DNA of 64,000 nucleotides from Verrucomicrobiia bacterium (GCA_030430455.1 JAUIJB010000005.1:1-64000); one strand, 5' to 3'; counted from the stretch's first letter, positions 36,737 to 45,740 are shown. Program-made: numbers and translations. The notes: generated by a model not told the origin, from the sequence alone.

Positions 36737-37453
36737 ATGAAAACGCTCCCGTCACCCGTCATCCGACGTTCCGGCGATCGCGGCCACGCCGACCACGGCT
36801 GGCTCGAGTCGCGCCACAGTTTCTCCTTCGCCGACTACTACGACCCCGCGCACACCGGCTTCCGCAGCCTGCGGGTGATCAACCAGGACCGGGTCGCCCC
36901 CCGTGGCGGCTTCCCGACCCACCCGCACCACGACATGGAGATCTTCTCCTACGTCCTCGAGGGCGAGCTGGCCCACCAGGACAGCATGGGCAACCGGCGC
37001 ACCCTGCGCCCGGGCCAGGTGCAGCTGATGAGCGCGGGCTCCGGCGTCACCCACTCGGAGTTCAACCCCTCCGCCGACCAGCCGCTGCACTTCCTGCAGA
37101 TCTGGATCCAGCCCGCCACCCGCGGACTGACCCCCGGCTACACCGAGTGGCAGCCCCGGCCCGACGACGAGTCGCGGGCCAAGGTGCTGCTCATCTCACC
37201 GGACGGCCGCGACGGTTCGGCCGTCATTCACCAGGACGCGACGGTCCACCGCCTGCGGATTCCGGCGGGCGGGAGTGTCGACCACGAACTCGCGGCCGGC
37301 CGTGGCCTGTGGCTGCAGCTGATCCGCGGCTCGGTCGAGTCCGCCGGAACCCTGCTGAGGGCGGGCGACGCCCTGGCGAGCGAGTCCCCCGGCCGCCACC
37401 GGTTCCGCGCCGGGGATGAACCTGTTGAAGCACTCCTGTTTGACCTCGCCTGA
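36737..37453 (+). CDS. Pirin family protein
   Basis: A 238-residue bicupin of the pirin family. The first cupin carries the metal-binding residues: HPHHDMEIFSYVLEGELAHQ and later GSGVTHSEFNP. The N-terminus has the pirin pattern with DHGWLESRHSFSFADYYDP. Family members include quercetin 2,3-dioxygenases, and others are metal-bound regulators; which one applies is unclear. The ATG at 36737 follows the divergent LysR gene. It is 45 bases before the yceI gene, so a common transcript is possible. Confidence 0.93.
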   Translation: MKTLPSPVIRRSGDRGHADHGWLESRHSFSFADYYDPAHTGFRSLRVINQDRVAPRGGFPTHPHHDMEIFSYVLEGELAHQDSMGNRRTLRPGQVQLMSAGSGVTHSEFNPSADQPLHFLQIWIQPATRGLTPGYTEWQPRPDDESRAKVLLISPDGRDGSAVIHQDATVHRLRIPAGGSVDHELAAGRGLWLQLIRGSVESAGTLLRAGDALASESPGRHRFRAGDEPVEALLFDLA

Positions 37454-37498
37454 AACCTCGCCTGAATTCCCATCCATCAACCAACACCGACAACCAAG

Positions 37499-38146
37499 AT
37501 GAAAAGCACCACCATCCTGACCACCGCCGCGGCCGCCATGCTCGTCTCCTGCGAGAACCCGGCCGACAACACCACCACCGCCACCACGAGCGATGCCGTG
37601 GAAGTCGAGGCCACCTCCACCGAGGGCGGCACCAAGTACGTCTTCACCGACAGTTCCTCCATCGGCTTCGTCGGCTCCAAGGTCACCGGCAGCCACGAGG
37701 GCGGCTTCAAGACCTTCACCGGCCACTTCCATGTCGCCGACGGTGAACCGGTCGGCAACGACCACCAGGTCGTCATCGACATGAACTCGACCTGGTCCGA
37801 CAACGAGCGGCTGACCGGCCACCTCAAGAACGCCGACTTCTTCAACGTCGAGAAGTTCCCGGAGAGCCGCTTCGAGGTGACCGCGCTCGAGAAGACCTCC
37901 GACGGCGCCTACTCGATCAGCGGCAACTTCACCCTGCACGGCCAGACCAAGAACATCACCTTCCCGGCCAGCGTCAGCCAGGACGGCGAGACCGTGAAGA
38001 TCTCGGCCGAGTTCGACATCAACCGCCAGGACTTCGGCATCACCTACGCCGGCAAGAAGGACGACCTGATCCGCGATGAGGTCGTGATCAAGCTCGACCT
38101 GCACGCCACGCCGGAAGGCGAGGGCGAGGCCGGCCCGCAGGCCTGA
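37499..38146 (+). CDS. YceI family lipoprotein
   Basis: A 215-residue exported protein. The N-terminus MKSTTILTTAAAAMLVSC is a lipoprotein signal, with the lipobox cysteine at residue 18, followed by a Thr/Ala-rich linker. The YceI domain (about 45-205) has DSSSIGFVGSKVTGSHEG, the polyisoprenoid-binding lipocalin pattern, and ENTFFNVEKFPESRFEVTAL-like HLKNADFFNVEKFPESRF. Family members bind amphiphilic lipids such as isoprenoids in the periplasm. It ends with a Glu/Ala/Gly tail. A terminator hairpin follows. Confidence 0.93.
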   Translation: MKSTTILTTAAAAMLVSCENPADNTTTATTSDAVEVEATSTEGGTKYVFTDSSSIGFVGSKVTGSHEGGFKTFTGHFHVADGEPVGNDHQVVIDMNSTWSDNERLTGHLKNADFFNVEKFPESRFEVTALEKTSDGAYSISGNFTLHGQTKNITFPASVSQDGETVKISAEFDINRQDFGITYAGKKDDLIRDEVVIKLDLHATPEGEGEAGPQA

Positions 38147-38174
38147 TCGGATTCCCCCGATCTGTTCGATTCTC

Positions 38175-38205
38175 CCGGGCGCCGGTCGACGTGGCCGGCG
38201 CCCGG
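38175..38205 (+). terminator. Hairpin after the yceI gene
   Basis: CCGGGCGCCGG pairs with CCGGCGCCCGG around a nine-base loop. The tail (CTTGCTTCC) has only a weak T content, so this is a possible terminator or a palindromic repeat. Confidence 0.5.
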
Positions 38206-38264
38206 CTTGCTTCCGGGTGCGGCCGATCCTCGGAATATCCGCGCCCCGCCGCCCTCCCCCTCCC

Positions 38265-38975
38265 ATGACCACGACCATGAAGCCAAGCCTCTTCCTGCTG
38301 CTCGCCCTCGCCCCGCTGCTTTCCGCCGACACCCTGGCCGAACGCCTCGACGCGCGCTCCGCGGAGGCGGCCGAAAACGTCCCCGCCGCGGTCCGCAGCG
38401 AGTTCGCCAAGGGGATCGAGGCGGTCGCCGAATCGGGGATCGTCGCCCGCGCCAAGCAGGTCGGCGACAAGGCGCCCGACTTCACCCTCAGGAACGCGAG
38501 CGGCGAGGCGGTCACCCTTTCCAAACTTCTCGAGGAGGGTCCCGTCGTGCTCAGCTGGTACCGTGGCGGCTGGTGCCCGTACTGCAACATCGCCCTGGCC
38601 GCCCTGCAGGAGCAACTGCCCGCGATCCGGGACGCCGGTGCCAGCTTGGTCGCGCTGACGCCCGAGCTCCCCGACAAGTCGCTCGACACCAAGCAGAAGA
38701 ACGAGCTCGGCTTCGAGGTCCTCAGCGACCTGAACCACCAGGTCGCCAAGGACTATGGCATCGTCTTCAAGCTCACCCCCAAGGTCGCCGAACTCTACAA
38801 GGGCTTCTTCGACCTGACGGATTACAACGGCAAGGAGGCCGGCGACGACAGCCTGCCGCTGGCCGCGACCTACATCATCGGCACCGACGGCACCATCCAG
38901 TGGGCCTTCCTCGACGCCGACTACCGCAAGCGCGCCGAGCCCGCCGAGATCGTCGCCTTCCTCAAGAAGGACTAG
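38265..38975 (+). CDS. Exported peroxiredoxin/thioredoxin-like protein
   Basis: A 236-residue protein of the AhpC/TSA peroxiredoxin-like family. A signal peptide (MKPSLFLLLALAPLLSA) precedes a helical part and then the redox domain: VGDKAPDFTLRNASGEAVTL, WYRGGWCPYCNIALAALQEQ with the CPYC redox pair, and ATYIIGTDGTIQWAFLDADY. It is expected to reduce peroxides or act as disulfide reductase in the periplasm. The first ATG is at 38265, a second in frame at 38277 gives the better signal peptide. The function in this organism is unspecified. Confidence 0.9.
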   Translation: MTTTMKPSLFLLLALAPLLSADTLAERLDARSAEAAENVPAAVRSEFAKGIEAVAESGIVARAKQVGDKAPDFTLRNASGEAVTLSKLLEEGPVVLSWYRGGWCPYCNIALAALQEQLPAIRDAGASLVALTPELPDKSLDTKQKNELGFEVLSDLNHQVAKDYGIVFKLTPKVAELYKGFFDLTDYNGKEAGDDSLPLAATYIIGTDGTIQWAFLDADYRKRAEPAEIVAFLKKD

Positions 38976-38994
38976 CCGGAGTGGCGCCCGGAGT

Positions 38995-39040
38995 GGCGCC
39001 TTGCAGGCGCCATGGCACGGAAAGGCGCCTTGCAGGCGCC
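38995..39040 (+). repeat. Twin GGCGCC palindromes downstream of the peroxiredoxin-like gene
   Basis: GGCGCCTTGCAGGCGCC occurs twice, at 38995-39011 and 39024-39040, each a 17-base palindrome. GCGCTCGAAAAGCGCC-like and GGCTTCAAGCCG hairpins follow within 90 bases. The gap has no gene. Confidence 0.8.
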
Positions 39041-39176
39041 CCACAGCTCTCCATTGCCTTCCCTCCAACCGGCGGCTTCAAGCCGCCCGTCCTCGCCATG
39101 GCGCTCGAAAAGCGCCACTCCATCCCCCTTCCGCCGGAGTTGCCCCTTCGGGCCCCTTCCGGCTAGCCTCCGGCCG

Positions 39177-39665
39177 ATGCCCCTCGCCGAGCCCCACAAG
39201 GAACTCCGCTTCACCCGCGCCGCCCAGGCCGTGCCCTTCTGGCTCGCCGCGGCGATGTGCCTGATGGCGGCGATCACCCTGGTGGCGGTCGGCCAGCACC
39301 GCGCCGACCATCCCGCCCTGCCCCACCCCGGCTGGGCGCTGCTGCCGCTGCTGCTCGCCTGGCCCGCGATCCGTCTCGCCCTGCGCTGCACCCGCAAGGC
39401 CTACCTCATCCTCACCCCGCTGGGCATCGAGGTGTTTCCCTTCCTGCGACCCGCGGAGTCGATGCAGGTCGTCCACTGGAGCGAGATCCACGCCGCCGAG
39501 GTCGATGATCGCCAGCTGAGCCTCCATTTCAATCCCGCGCGCAGCGCCGGGATCCACCTCTCGCTGGCACCGATCCCCCGGCCCCGCCGCGAGCTCCTGC
39601 GCCAGGCGGTCGAGGGACGCGTCAAAAACCATCGACAAGCGGCCGTCGCCGAGCCGCAATCGTAG
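39177..39665 (+). CDS. Hypothetical membrane protein, PH-like domain
   Basis: A 162-residue protein with two membrane segments (FWLAAAMCLMAAITLVAVG and GWALLPLLLAWPAIRLAL). After these a soluble part follows, with AYLILTPLGIEVFPF and MQVVHWSEIHAAEVDDRQLS, the pattern of bacterial PH (bPH2-like) or YcxB-like domains. The function is unknown. It is followed immediately by the YbjN-like gene (one base between the stop codon and the GTG start), so the two are probably cotranscribed. The ATG at 39177 opens the protein directly before the first membrane segment. Confidence 0.7.
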   Translation: MPLAEPHKELRFTRAAQAVPFWLAAAMCLMAAITLVAVGQHRADHPALPHPGWALLPLLLAWPAIRLALRCTRKAYLILTPLGIEVFPFLRPAESMQVVHWSEIHAAEVDDRQLSLHFNPARSAGIHLSLAPIPRPRRELLRQAVEGRVKNHRQAAVAEPQS

Positions 39666-39666
39666 C

Positions 39667-40188
39667 GTGCGCCCGCCATCCCTTCAGATCCAGTCCGTCG
39701 AGGACGCCTTCGGCCGCAACGGCTGGCATGCCGAGTTCGTCGAGGGCAAGGACGTCCTGCGCTCGTTGTTCTCCGGCCACCACACCCGCATCGAGCTCAT
39801 CGCCCAGGCCTACCCGCCGCTCAACGCCCTCGCGGTGATCGGCGAGATGCCGCTGCCGCTGCCGGAACCCGACGACCACCAGCCCGCCATCCTCGAGCTC
39901 CTCGCCCGTGCCAACAAGTCGCTCAACCTCGGCGGCTTCGAGTTCGACCTCGACCGCGGGCGCCTGGTGTTCCGCATCACCAACCTCTTCGACCGCGAGA
40001 AATACGACGCCGACATCGTCACCTCGATGGTCCACTGCACCGTCGCCGAGCTCGACCGCCTCGCCCCCTACGCCCTCACCGTCACCCAGACGCCGGCCGA
40101 CCTGCTCGATGACCTCGACATTCCCCGCCTGCTCGAGCGCGAGGACCTCATCCCCCCGGTCCCCGGCGACGAGGAAAACCACCCCTGA
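39667..40188 (+). CDS. YbjN domain-like protein
   Basis: A 173-residue acidic protein. The fold pattern matches YbjN-type proteins: QIQSVEDAFGRNGWHAEFVE, an ITNLFDREKYDADIVTSMVH helix and the later AELDRLAPYALTVTQTPADL. These are small chaperone-like proteins of the type III secretion chaperone fold. The start is GTG at 39667, directly after the stop codon of the membrane protein. Tight spacing suggests one operon. The function in Verrucomicrobia is unknown. Confidence 0.75.
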   Translation: MRPPSLQIQSVEDAFGRNGWHAEFVEGKDVLRSLFSGHHTRIELIAQAYPPLNALAVIGEMPLPLPEPDDHQPAILELLARANKSLNLGGFEFDLDRGRLVFRITNLFDREKYDADIVTSMVHCTVAELDRLAPYALTVTQTPADLLDDLDIPRLLEREDLIPPVPGDEENHP

Positions 40189-40213
40189 ACCTTTCCGCTC
40201 TCCGCAAAGGAAA

Positions 40214-40247
40214 CGGCCCCGCCAGGTCCGAAAACCCGACGGGGCCG
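40214..40247 (+). terminator. Hairpin after the YbjN-like gene
   Basis: CGGCCCCG pairs with CGGGGCCG around an 18-base loop. No T-run follows directly; a TTTTCT stretch lies about 20 bases later. Terminator assignment is tentative. Confidence 0.4.
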
Positions 40248-40326
40248 CCAATCCCCCCAAAAAAATTTTCTCCTTCTAGGATAGCCGCTGATTTAAATCA
40301 AGCTGAAATTACAGTTTTCCGAAACA

Positions 40327-40926
40327 ATGTCCCCAAGCGCCGCCATTTTCCTCGCTTCCTGCGGTCTCCTCGCCCTCTCCAGCCCGCCGGCCCGTGCCGC
40401 CGACCCGCGCCATCCGGCCGATGCCTGGGAGCTCACGCTCGAGTCCGGCTACAGCTGGAACGTCGGCTCGAACACGCCGATCGACTACGAGATCGTGCCG
40501 ACCCAGCTGACCCTGCGGATGCCCGCCAACCTGGTCTGGTGGGAGGACGAGCACGGCGCCCGGCTCGTCGTCCGGCCGCGCTTCTCGCTGATGATGGAAA
40601 CCATCACGGTGGGCCCCGAGTCCTACTACCTCGGGGTCTCCGCCTCGCCCTCGATCGAGTACTGGTTCCCCGACGCGCGCACCTCCGCCTTCTTCTGCAT
40701 CGGCGGCGGGATCGGCCTGACCGACTCGGCCGGCATCCCCGGCGGCCAGGGCCAGGACTTCACCCTCAACTGGTTCGCCAACCTCGGCCTGCGCCGCGAG
40801 CTCGCCGACAACCTCAGCTTACTGGGTGGGGCGTACTTCGTCCACCACTCGAACGGCGGCCAGACCAAGCCGAATCCCGGCATCGACGCGCTCGGCTTCA
40901 CCGTCGGTCTGGGCTGGAGCTTCTGA
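40327..40926 (+). CDS. PagL-like lipid A 3-O-deacylase (acyloxyacyl hydrolase)
   Basis: A 199-residue outer-membrane protein. The signal peptide ends at PARAA. The mature part has alternating beta strands (WELTLESGYSWNVGSN, RLVVRPRFSLMMETITV, ALGFTVGLGWSF) typical of an eight-stranded barrel that ends in an aromatic residue. The motif FVHHSNGGQ holds the catalytic histidine and serine of PagL, near residue 170-180. The enzyme removes the 3-O acyl chain from lipid A and so changes the outer leaflet. Two small membrane protein genes follow on the same strand. Confidence 0.85.
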   Translation: MSPSAAIFLASCGLLALSSPPARAADPRHPADAWELTLESGYSWNVGSNTPIDYEIVPTQLTLRMPANLVWWEDEHGARLVVRPRFSLMMETITVGPESYYLGVSASPSIEYWFPDARTSAFFCIGGGIGLTDSAGIPGGQGQDFTLNWFANLGLRRELADNLSLLGGAYFVHHSNGGQTKPNPGIDALGFTVGLGWSF

Positions 40927-40966
40927 CCGGTGGCGGGCCTCCCGAGCCGCCGCCACCCCCGGCACC

Positions 40967-41341
40967 ATGGAGAAGTTCGAGGTCATCTGCGGGGGCATCG
41001 CCTCGGTGATCCTCCTGCTCGCGGTGCTGCGCTATCGCCAGCACCCGCTCCCGGCCACGGTTCGCATCGGCGCCTTCGTGCTCTGCGCCGGCCAGCTGTT
41101 TTCCCTCGCAGCAACCTGGGTCGGCCTGGAACGCATCAACCAGCTCGTCGAGGGCCGCCTGTTTCCCGACGACGAGTTCAACTGGTACCTCGTCAACGGA
41201 GTGGAAGTCTCCCACGAGTTCATCTTCTTCCGCTCCCTCTTCAACATCCTGTCGCAGCTGGCTCTGGCAATCCTCGCCCTCGGACTGCTGCGCTTCATCC
41301 ACGGCCTGGTTCGCCGGCAACCCGACGCCGTCGCGCCATGA
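40967..41341 (+). CDS. Small membrane protein (four-helix)
   Basis: A 124-residue hydrophobic protein with about three transmembrane segments: VICGGIASVILLLAVLRY, IGAFVLCAGQLFSLAATW and LFNILSQLALAILALGLLRF. No known domain is recognised. It starts 41 bases after the PagL-like gene, and its stop overlaps the ATG of the next gene (ATGA), so both are coupled. Its role is unknown; a link to the outer-membrane enzyme is only suggested by the position. Confidence 0.65.
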   Translation: MEKFEVICGGIASVILLLAVLRYRQHPLPATVRIGAFVLCAGQLFSLAATWVGLERINQLVEGRLFPDDEFNWYLVNGVEVSHEFIFFRSLFNILSQLALAILALGLLRFIHGLVRRQPDAVAP

Positions 41342-41748
41342 GTGCGGCCTGGCTCGAGTTCCTCAACCACGTCGAGATGCTCGCGGGCTTCCTCGCCGCC
41401 GTCGCGCTGTTCCTTGTCTTCGCCCGACTCCAGCTGCTGGCGCCGACGCCGGCGACGCGCCTCGGCCTGGTCGCCAGCGGGCTCGACCTGCTCGTCTGGC
41501 TCGTCTTCGGGACCCTCTGGCTGGCCGGCTTCGTCCCGGTCGAGCCCCTGCCCGGCTGGGTCGCGCGGGTCTGGGACACGACCTACTTCGTCCCGACGCT
41601 CTGGGCCGCCAGCATCTTCGCCTCGACCACCAGCCTGCTCGCCCTCGGCCTCACCCTGCACCGCGGGATCCGCCCGCCGGGCCCAGACGCAGCGACGGTT
41701 CCAGGCAAGCCCCAAGGGGACGAGGGGATGCACGATGGGCGGTCGTGA
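41338..41748 (+). CDS. Small membrane protein, second of the coupled pair
   Basis: A 136-residue hydrophobic protein with three to four transmembrane segments (MLAGFLAAVALFLVFARLQL, LGLVASGLDLLVWLVFGTLW, TLWAASIFASTTSLLALGL). No known domain is recognised. The ATG at 41338 overlaps the stop codon of the preceding gene, so translation is coupled. The C-terminal 20 residues run into a region of intergenic repeats (PGKPQGDEGMHDGRS) and may be an extension caused by the repeat. Confidence 0.6.
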   Translation: MSAAWLEFLNHVEMLAGFLAAVALFLVFARLQLLAPTPATRLGLVASGLDLLVWLVFGTLWLAGFVPVEPLPGWVARVWDTTYFVPTLWAASIFASTTSLLALGLTLHRGIRPPGPDAATVPGKPQGDEGMHDGRS

Positions 41749-41805
41749 AGGGACGCCTGGAGTGCCCAGGTAACCCGGGGGTGCGCCATGGATGCGCCAG
41801 GAAGA

Positions 41806-42095
41806 GTCCCGAAGGGACGCAGGATCGCAGCCCCGGGTTCACCCCGGGGCCCCGGATCTCGATTCGATCGAAAGCCCCGCGAGGGGCGCAGGAGAGGTTC
41901 GGATGATCCCTTCGCCCGCTCGACCAGGAGGCTTCTGCGGCCCGACAGATCCTTCCCCGGGACGACAGCAGGGTGGAGACGGGACCGCGAGTGACAGGCG
42001 CCGTTCGCCTGCGCCCCTCGCGGGGCTTCAATCCCTTCACCGTCCGGTTCCACGGGGTGAACCCCGTGGCTATGATCCGACGCCCCTTTCGGGGC
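41806..42095. repeat. Two inverted copies of a three-stem repeat element
   Basis: Each copy has three short hairpins: GTCCC-GAAG-GGGAC type, CCCCGGG-TTCA-CCCGGGG type and GCCCCGCGAGGGGC. The first copy spans 41806-41887 on the plus strand; the second spans 42013-42095 in the opposite orientation, with the same order when read on the minus strand. Connecting sequences are similar too (CAGGATCGCAG against TCGGATCATAG). The gap 41749-42212 has no gene. Similar palindromic elements are common between genes in Verrucomicrobia and Planctomycetes. Confidence 0.8.
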
Positions 42096-42124
42096 TGCCA
42101 TGGGCGCACCCGACTGCCAACCCA

Positions 42125-42180
42125 CTCACCCACTCACTAGCTCACTGGCTCACTGCCTCACTAGCCCGCTACCTCACCCA
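42125..42180 (+). repeat. 8-bp tandem repeat (CTCACTNN), seven units
   Basis: Seven units of eight bases read CTCACCCA, CTCACTAG, CTCACTGG, CTCACTGC, CTCACTAG, CCCGCTAC and CTCACCCA. The fifth base of each is mostly C and the last two vary. The array ends 32 bases downstream of the stop codon of the minus-strand GH43 gene. Confidence 0.8.
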
Positions 42181-42212
42181 ACCCTTCCGCCGATGCCTCG
42201 GGCGACGGCGGA

Positions 42213-43178
42213 TCACTCCTCCACCATCGGCCAGCCGTCCTTCCATTTCATCGGCAGCATGCGCATGCGCGGCGCGCCGTTGGACTCGCGATCGTAGAAA
42301 TGGTGGACCAGCCAGCGCTTGCCGGACCGCTCGTAGATCGAGGCATGGCCGGGACCGACGAAGCGGCCATCGCTCTTCAGGATCAGGCTGCCGCCGCCGT
42401 CGACCATCGGGGTGCCCTCCACGTCCTTGTAGGGTCCGGTGATCTTCTTGCTCCGGCCGACACGGATCTCGTAGGTGCTGTTCACCCCCCGGCAACACTT
42501 CCCCCAGTTGACGAAGAGGTAGTACCAGTCGCCTTCCTTGCAGATGAAGGGCGCCTCGATCTCGGGATTGTCGGCGAGGCGGATCGGCTTCGCCTTCTTG
42601 TCCTTCAGCAGGCCGGTCTTCGGATCGAGTTCCACCAGCATGATCCCGTCCCAGAACGAGCCGAAGCTCATCCACAACTTCTTTCCGTCGAGCACCAGCG
42701 CCGGGTCGATCGCGTTGAACTTGTCACTCCGCTTCGAGGCGATCACCATTCCCTCGTCCTTCCACTCGTAGTCCTTCGAGTCGGGATCGAGCGTCTTGTT
42801 GCTGGCCAGCCCGATCGCCGAGGTGTTCTTGCCGAAGCTGGAGACCGAGTAGTAGACCAGCCAGCGGTCGTCGATCTGGATCACGTCCGGCGCCCACAGG
42901 TGGCCGCGGTTCTCCGGCACCGCCTTCTTGTGCCACTCCGGATACTGCCCGCGGCGGAAGATCGAGCCCGCCCGCTGCCACTCGCCGCGGCGCCCCTCGC
43001 GGCGGAGCATCCCGACCCCGCGGCCGGTGAAAAAGAAAGTGTCGGCGCGCTTCTCGGTCACCACGGTCGAGGGGTCGTGGGTGCCGAAGGGCCCCGGCTC
43101 GCCGTCCTCCCAGGCCTCCACGACAAGGGTCAGGGCCAGCGCCGACGAGGCCGAAGTGAACACGGTGGGGATCTTCAT
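42213..43178 (-). CDS. Secreted GH43-family glycoside hydrolase (arabinanase type)
   Basis: A 321-residue exported enzyme with a five-bladed propeller fold. The signal peptide is KIPTVFTSASSALALTLVVE. The three catalytic acids of GH43 are readable: base Asp in GTHDPSTV (residue 35), pKa-tuning Asp in AIDPALV, and acid Glu in PEIEAPFI. The motifs GHLWAPDVIQ and GPGHASIYERSGKRWLVHH match endo-arabinanases of the family; substrates in the family also include xylans. The ATG at 43178 lies 112 bases before lysS, which is divergent. It would act outside the cytoplasm on arabinose-containing plant or algal polysaccharides. Confidence 0.9.
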   Translation of the reverse strand: MKIPTVFTSASSALALTLVVEAWEDGEPGPFGTHDPSTVVTEKRADTFFFTGRGVGMLRREGRRGEWQRAGSIFRRGQYPEWHKKAVPENRGHLWAPDVIQIDDRWLVYYSVSSFGKNTSAIGLASNKTLDPDSKDYEWKDEGMVIASKRSDKFNAIDPALVLDGKKLWMSFGSFWDGIMLVELDPKTGLLKDKKAKPIRLADNPEIEAPFICKEGDWYYLFVNWGKCCRGVNSTYEIRVGRSKKITGPYKDVEGTPMVDGGGSLILKSDGRFVGPGHASIYERSGKRWLVHHFYDRESNGAPRMRMLPMKWKDGWPMVEE

Positions 43179-43290
43179 GGACCATAGAACGCTCGAGCCG
43201 ACGAAATGTTTCGCCAGATCGGTCCCGAATCGCGCCCGGACGGGGCTTTTTCTCTGGTCTCTGGAATCTGGATTCTGGTCTCTTCCCCGC

Positions 43291-44772
43291 ATGCCCGACG
43301 CCGCCCAGGAGCCGCCCAGCCAGTCCACGGAAGCCGAACTGATCGCCGTCCGCCGCGACAAGCTCGCCAGGCTCCGGGAACTCGGCGTGGACCCCTTCGG
43401 CCAGTCCTTCGAGACCACCCACACGCCCGCCGGGCTGCGGGAGAGCTTCGAGGAGGGCCTGCAGGTCAGGGTCGCCGGCCGCATCACCGGCCTGCGCGAC
43501 ATGGGCCGCTCGGCCTTCTTCCACATCGCCGACGTGCTCGGCGCGATCCAGGGCTTCATCGCCGTGAAGAAGCTCCCCGAGGACCAGCTCGAGGTCTTCC
43601 GCTGCCTCGACCGCGGCGACTGGATCGGCATCGAGGGCGAGACCTTCATCACCCGCACCGGCGAGCCGACCGTGAAGGTCGAGAAGTTCACCGTGCTCAG
43701 CAAGTCGCTGCGGCCGATGCCCGACAAGTGGCACGGCGTGGCCGACCGCGAGCTGAAGTACCGCAAGCGCCACCTCGACCTGATGTCCAACGAGGCCAGC
43801 GCCGCCATCTTCGTCACCCGCTCGCGGATGGTCGCCGAAATGCGCAACTTCTTCCACGAGCACGGCTACCTGGAGGTCGAGACGCCGATGCTGCAGAGCG
43901 TCGCCGGGGGCGCCGCGGCTCGCCCCTTCGAGACCCACCACAACGCGCTGGGCATGCCGCTGACCCTGCGCATCGCGCCCGAGCTGTTCCTCAAGCGGCT
44001 GCTGGTCGGCGGCTTCACCAAGGTCTTCGAGCTCAACCGCAACTTCCGCAACGAGGGCATCTCGCGCCGCCACAACCCGGAGTTCACGATGCTCGAGGCC
44101 TACCAGGCCTTCGCCGACTTCGAGATCATGGCCGAGCTGGTCGAGAGCCTCGTCTGCCACCTCGCCGAGACCTTCTGCGGCGGCCTCCGGATCGAGCACA
44201 AGGACGAGGAGGGCGAGGTCGTCCGCACCATCAACCTCGAGCGTCCGTGGAAACGCGCCAACTACCACGACCTGGTCAAGGGCGCGGCCGGCGACGACTT
44301 CTTCGACATCACCCCCGAGCAGCGCCGCGCCAGGTGCGACGAGCTCGGCGTGCAGATCTCGGAGGAAATGGAGGACTACGAGGTCATCCAGCAGGTCTTC
44401 GAGAAGAAGGTCGAGGAGCACCGCTTCGACCCCTGCTTCGTCACCCGGGTGCCCAGCGAGCTGATCCCGCTGGCCAAGGTGACCCCCGGCGGCAAGACGG
44501 TGGAGGTCTACGAGCTGATCATCAACGGCCAGGAGATCTCGCCGGGCTACAGCGAGCTCAACGACCCCGACGTCCAGCGCGAGCGCCTCGAGCACCAGGC
44601 CGGCGGCGAGGAGGAGCAGCTGGTCGACTACGATTTCATCGAGACCCTCGAGCACGGCATGCCCCCGGCCGGCGGCATCGGCATCGGCATCGACCGCCTG
44701 ATCATGATGCTCACCGGCGCCCCGACCATCCGCGACGTGGTGCTGTTCCCGCTGCTGAAGAAGAAGGAATAG
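43291..44772 (+). CDS. lysS: Lysyl-tRNA synthetase, class II
   Basis: A 493-residue enzyme, normal for LysS. It has the N-terminal OB anticodon-binding domain ([20 protein letters not shown]) and the class II core: motif 1 near [20 protein letters not shown], motif 2 [20 protein letters not shown] and motif 3 [20 protein letters not shown]. It charges tRNA-Lys with lysine. The ATG at 43291 is the first after a GC-neutral spacer; the gene ends with KKKE. A short inverted repeat follows it. Confidence 0.98.
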   Translation: MPDAAQEPPSQSTEAELIAVRRDKLARLRELGVDPFGQSFETTHTPAGLRESFEEGLQVRVAGRITGLRDMGRSAFFHIADVLGAIQGFIAVKKLPEDQLEVFRCLDRGDWIGIEGETFITRTGEPTVKVEKFTVLSKSLRPMPDKWHGVADRELKYRKRHLDLMSNEASAAIFVTRSRMVAEMRNFFHEHGYLEVETPMLQSVAGGAAARPFETHHNALGMPLTLRIAPELFLKRLLVGGFTKVFELNRNFRNEGISRRHNPEFTMLEAYQAFADFEIMAELVESLVCHLAETFCGGLRIEHKDEEGEVVRTINLERPWKRANYHDLVKGAAGDDFFDITPEQRRARCDELGVQISEEMEDYEVIQQVFEKKVEEHRFDPCFVTRVPSELIPLAKVTPGGKTVEVYELIINGQEISPGYSELNDPDVQRERLEHQAGGEEEQLVDYDFIETLEHGMPPAGGIGIGIDRLIMMLTGAPTIRDVVLFPLLKKKE

Positions 44773-44776
44773 GGAG

Positions 44777-44796
44777 GGCGGACCATCCTGTCCGCC
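44777..44796 (+). repeat. Short inverted repeat between lysS and the S1-protein gene
   Basis: GGCGGAC and GTCCGCC flank a six-base loop, with no T-run after it. It lies between two convergent genes and could act as a weak terminator. Confidence 0.45.
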
Positions 44797-44836
44797 AAAC
44801 GAAGCCGCCAACCTGGTCGGGGGGACAGGACCCTCC

Positions 44837-45673
44837 TCATCCGACCCGCCGGATCCCGTCGCGGCCGATGGTGATCCGGCGCTTGCGAAACAGCGCACCG
44901 GTGGCCTGCTTGAAGGCCTTCTTGCTGACGCCGAGCTCGGCGCGGATGACATCGGCCGGGCTGTGGTCGCCGAGCTCCCAGAATCCGCCGCGGCGCTCGA
45001 GTTCCTCCTCGATCCGCGCCTCGAGCTGGTCGATCCGCGCCCGCCCGGGGGGCTCGAGCGAAAGGTCGATCTTGCCGTCGGGCCGCACCGTCCGGACGTA
45101 GCCGCGCGTGCGATCGCCGATGCGCAGGTCGCGGAAGGTCTCGCTGGCGAAGACCAGGCCGCCATGGCGGCCCTCGATGATCGCCTTGTAGCCGAGATCG
45201 GTGCGGGCGTAAATCAGCAGCTCGACTTCCTGCCCCTTGGCGTAGTCCGGCTCCTCGCGGCTGAAGTGGCGCGACAGCCGGCGGCTGGCGACGATGCGGA
45301 TGCTCTCGGGGTCGACATGGACGTGCACCACGTACGAGCGGCCGACCTCGCAACGCTGGCGCTGCTCACCGAAGGGCAGCAACAGGTCCTTCGGCAGGCC
45401 CCAGTCGAGGAAGCAGCCGACCCGGGTCGAGTCGACCACCTTGAGCACGCCGAACTCGCCGGGCATCACCTTCGGCCGCCGGGTCGTCGCGATCGGGCGA
45501 TCGTCCGAGTCGGTGTAGAGGAACACCTCGATGGTCCCGCCGATCTCCCAGGCCGCCGGCATCTCGCGCCGCGGCAGCAGCACCTCGCCCTCCTCGCCGG
45601 CGGAGTCCAGGATCAGGCCCGGCGGCTTTTCCCGCAGGACCTTCAGTGCCGCCCAATCTCCCAACTCCGCCAT
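44837..45673 (-). CDS. CvfB-like S1 RNA-binding protein
   Basis: A 278-residue protein of the CvfB/S1-like family. The tandem S1-type domains show in [40 protein letters not shown], then [20 protein letters not shown] and a GKIDLSLEP stretch. The C-terminal 60 residues form a winged-helix: [20 protein letters not shown]. CvfB proteins bind RNA and affect gene expression; the exact role is unknown. The ATG at 45673 lies in a spacer with large repeats upstream. Confidence 0.88.
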   Translation of the reverse strand: MAELGDWAALKVLREKPPGLILDSAGEEGEVLLPRREMPAAWEIGGTIEVFLYTDSDDRPIATTRRPKVMPGEFGVLKVVDSTRVGCFLDWGLPKDLLLPFGEQRQRCEVGRSYVVHVHVDPESIRIVASRRLSRHFSREEPDYAKGQEVELLIYARTDLGYKAIIEGRHGGLVFASETFRDLRIGDRTRGYVRTVRPDGKIDLSLEPPGRARIDQLEARIEEELERRGGFWELGDHSPADVIRAELGVSKKAFKQATGALFRKRRITIGRDGIRRVG

Positions 45674-45740
45674 GCGCGAGGGTAGATCGCCGGCGCAGCG
45701 GGTGTCGCGGGTAAAGTGGCGCGGCGTCGAAAGAGGGCGC

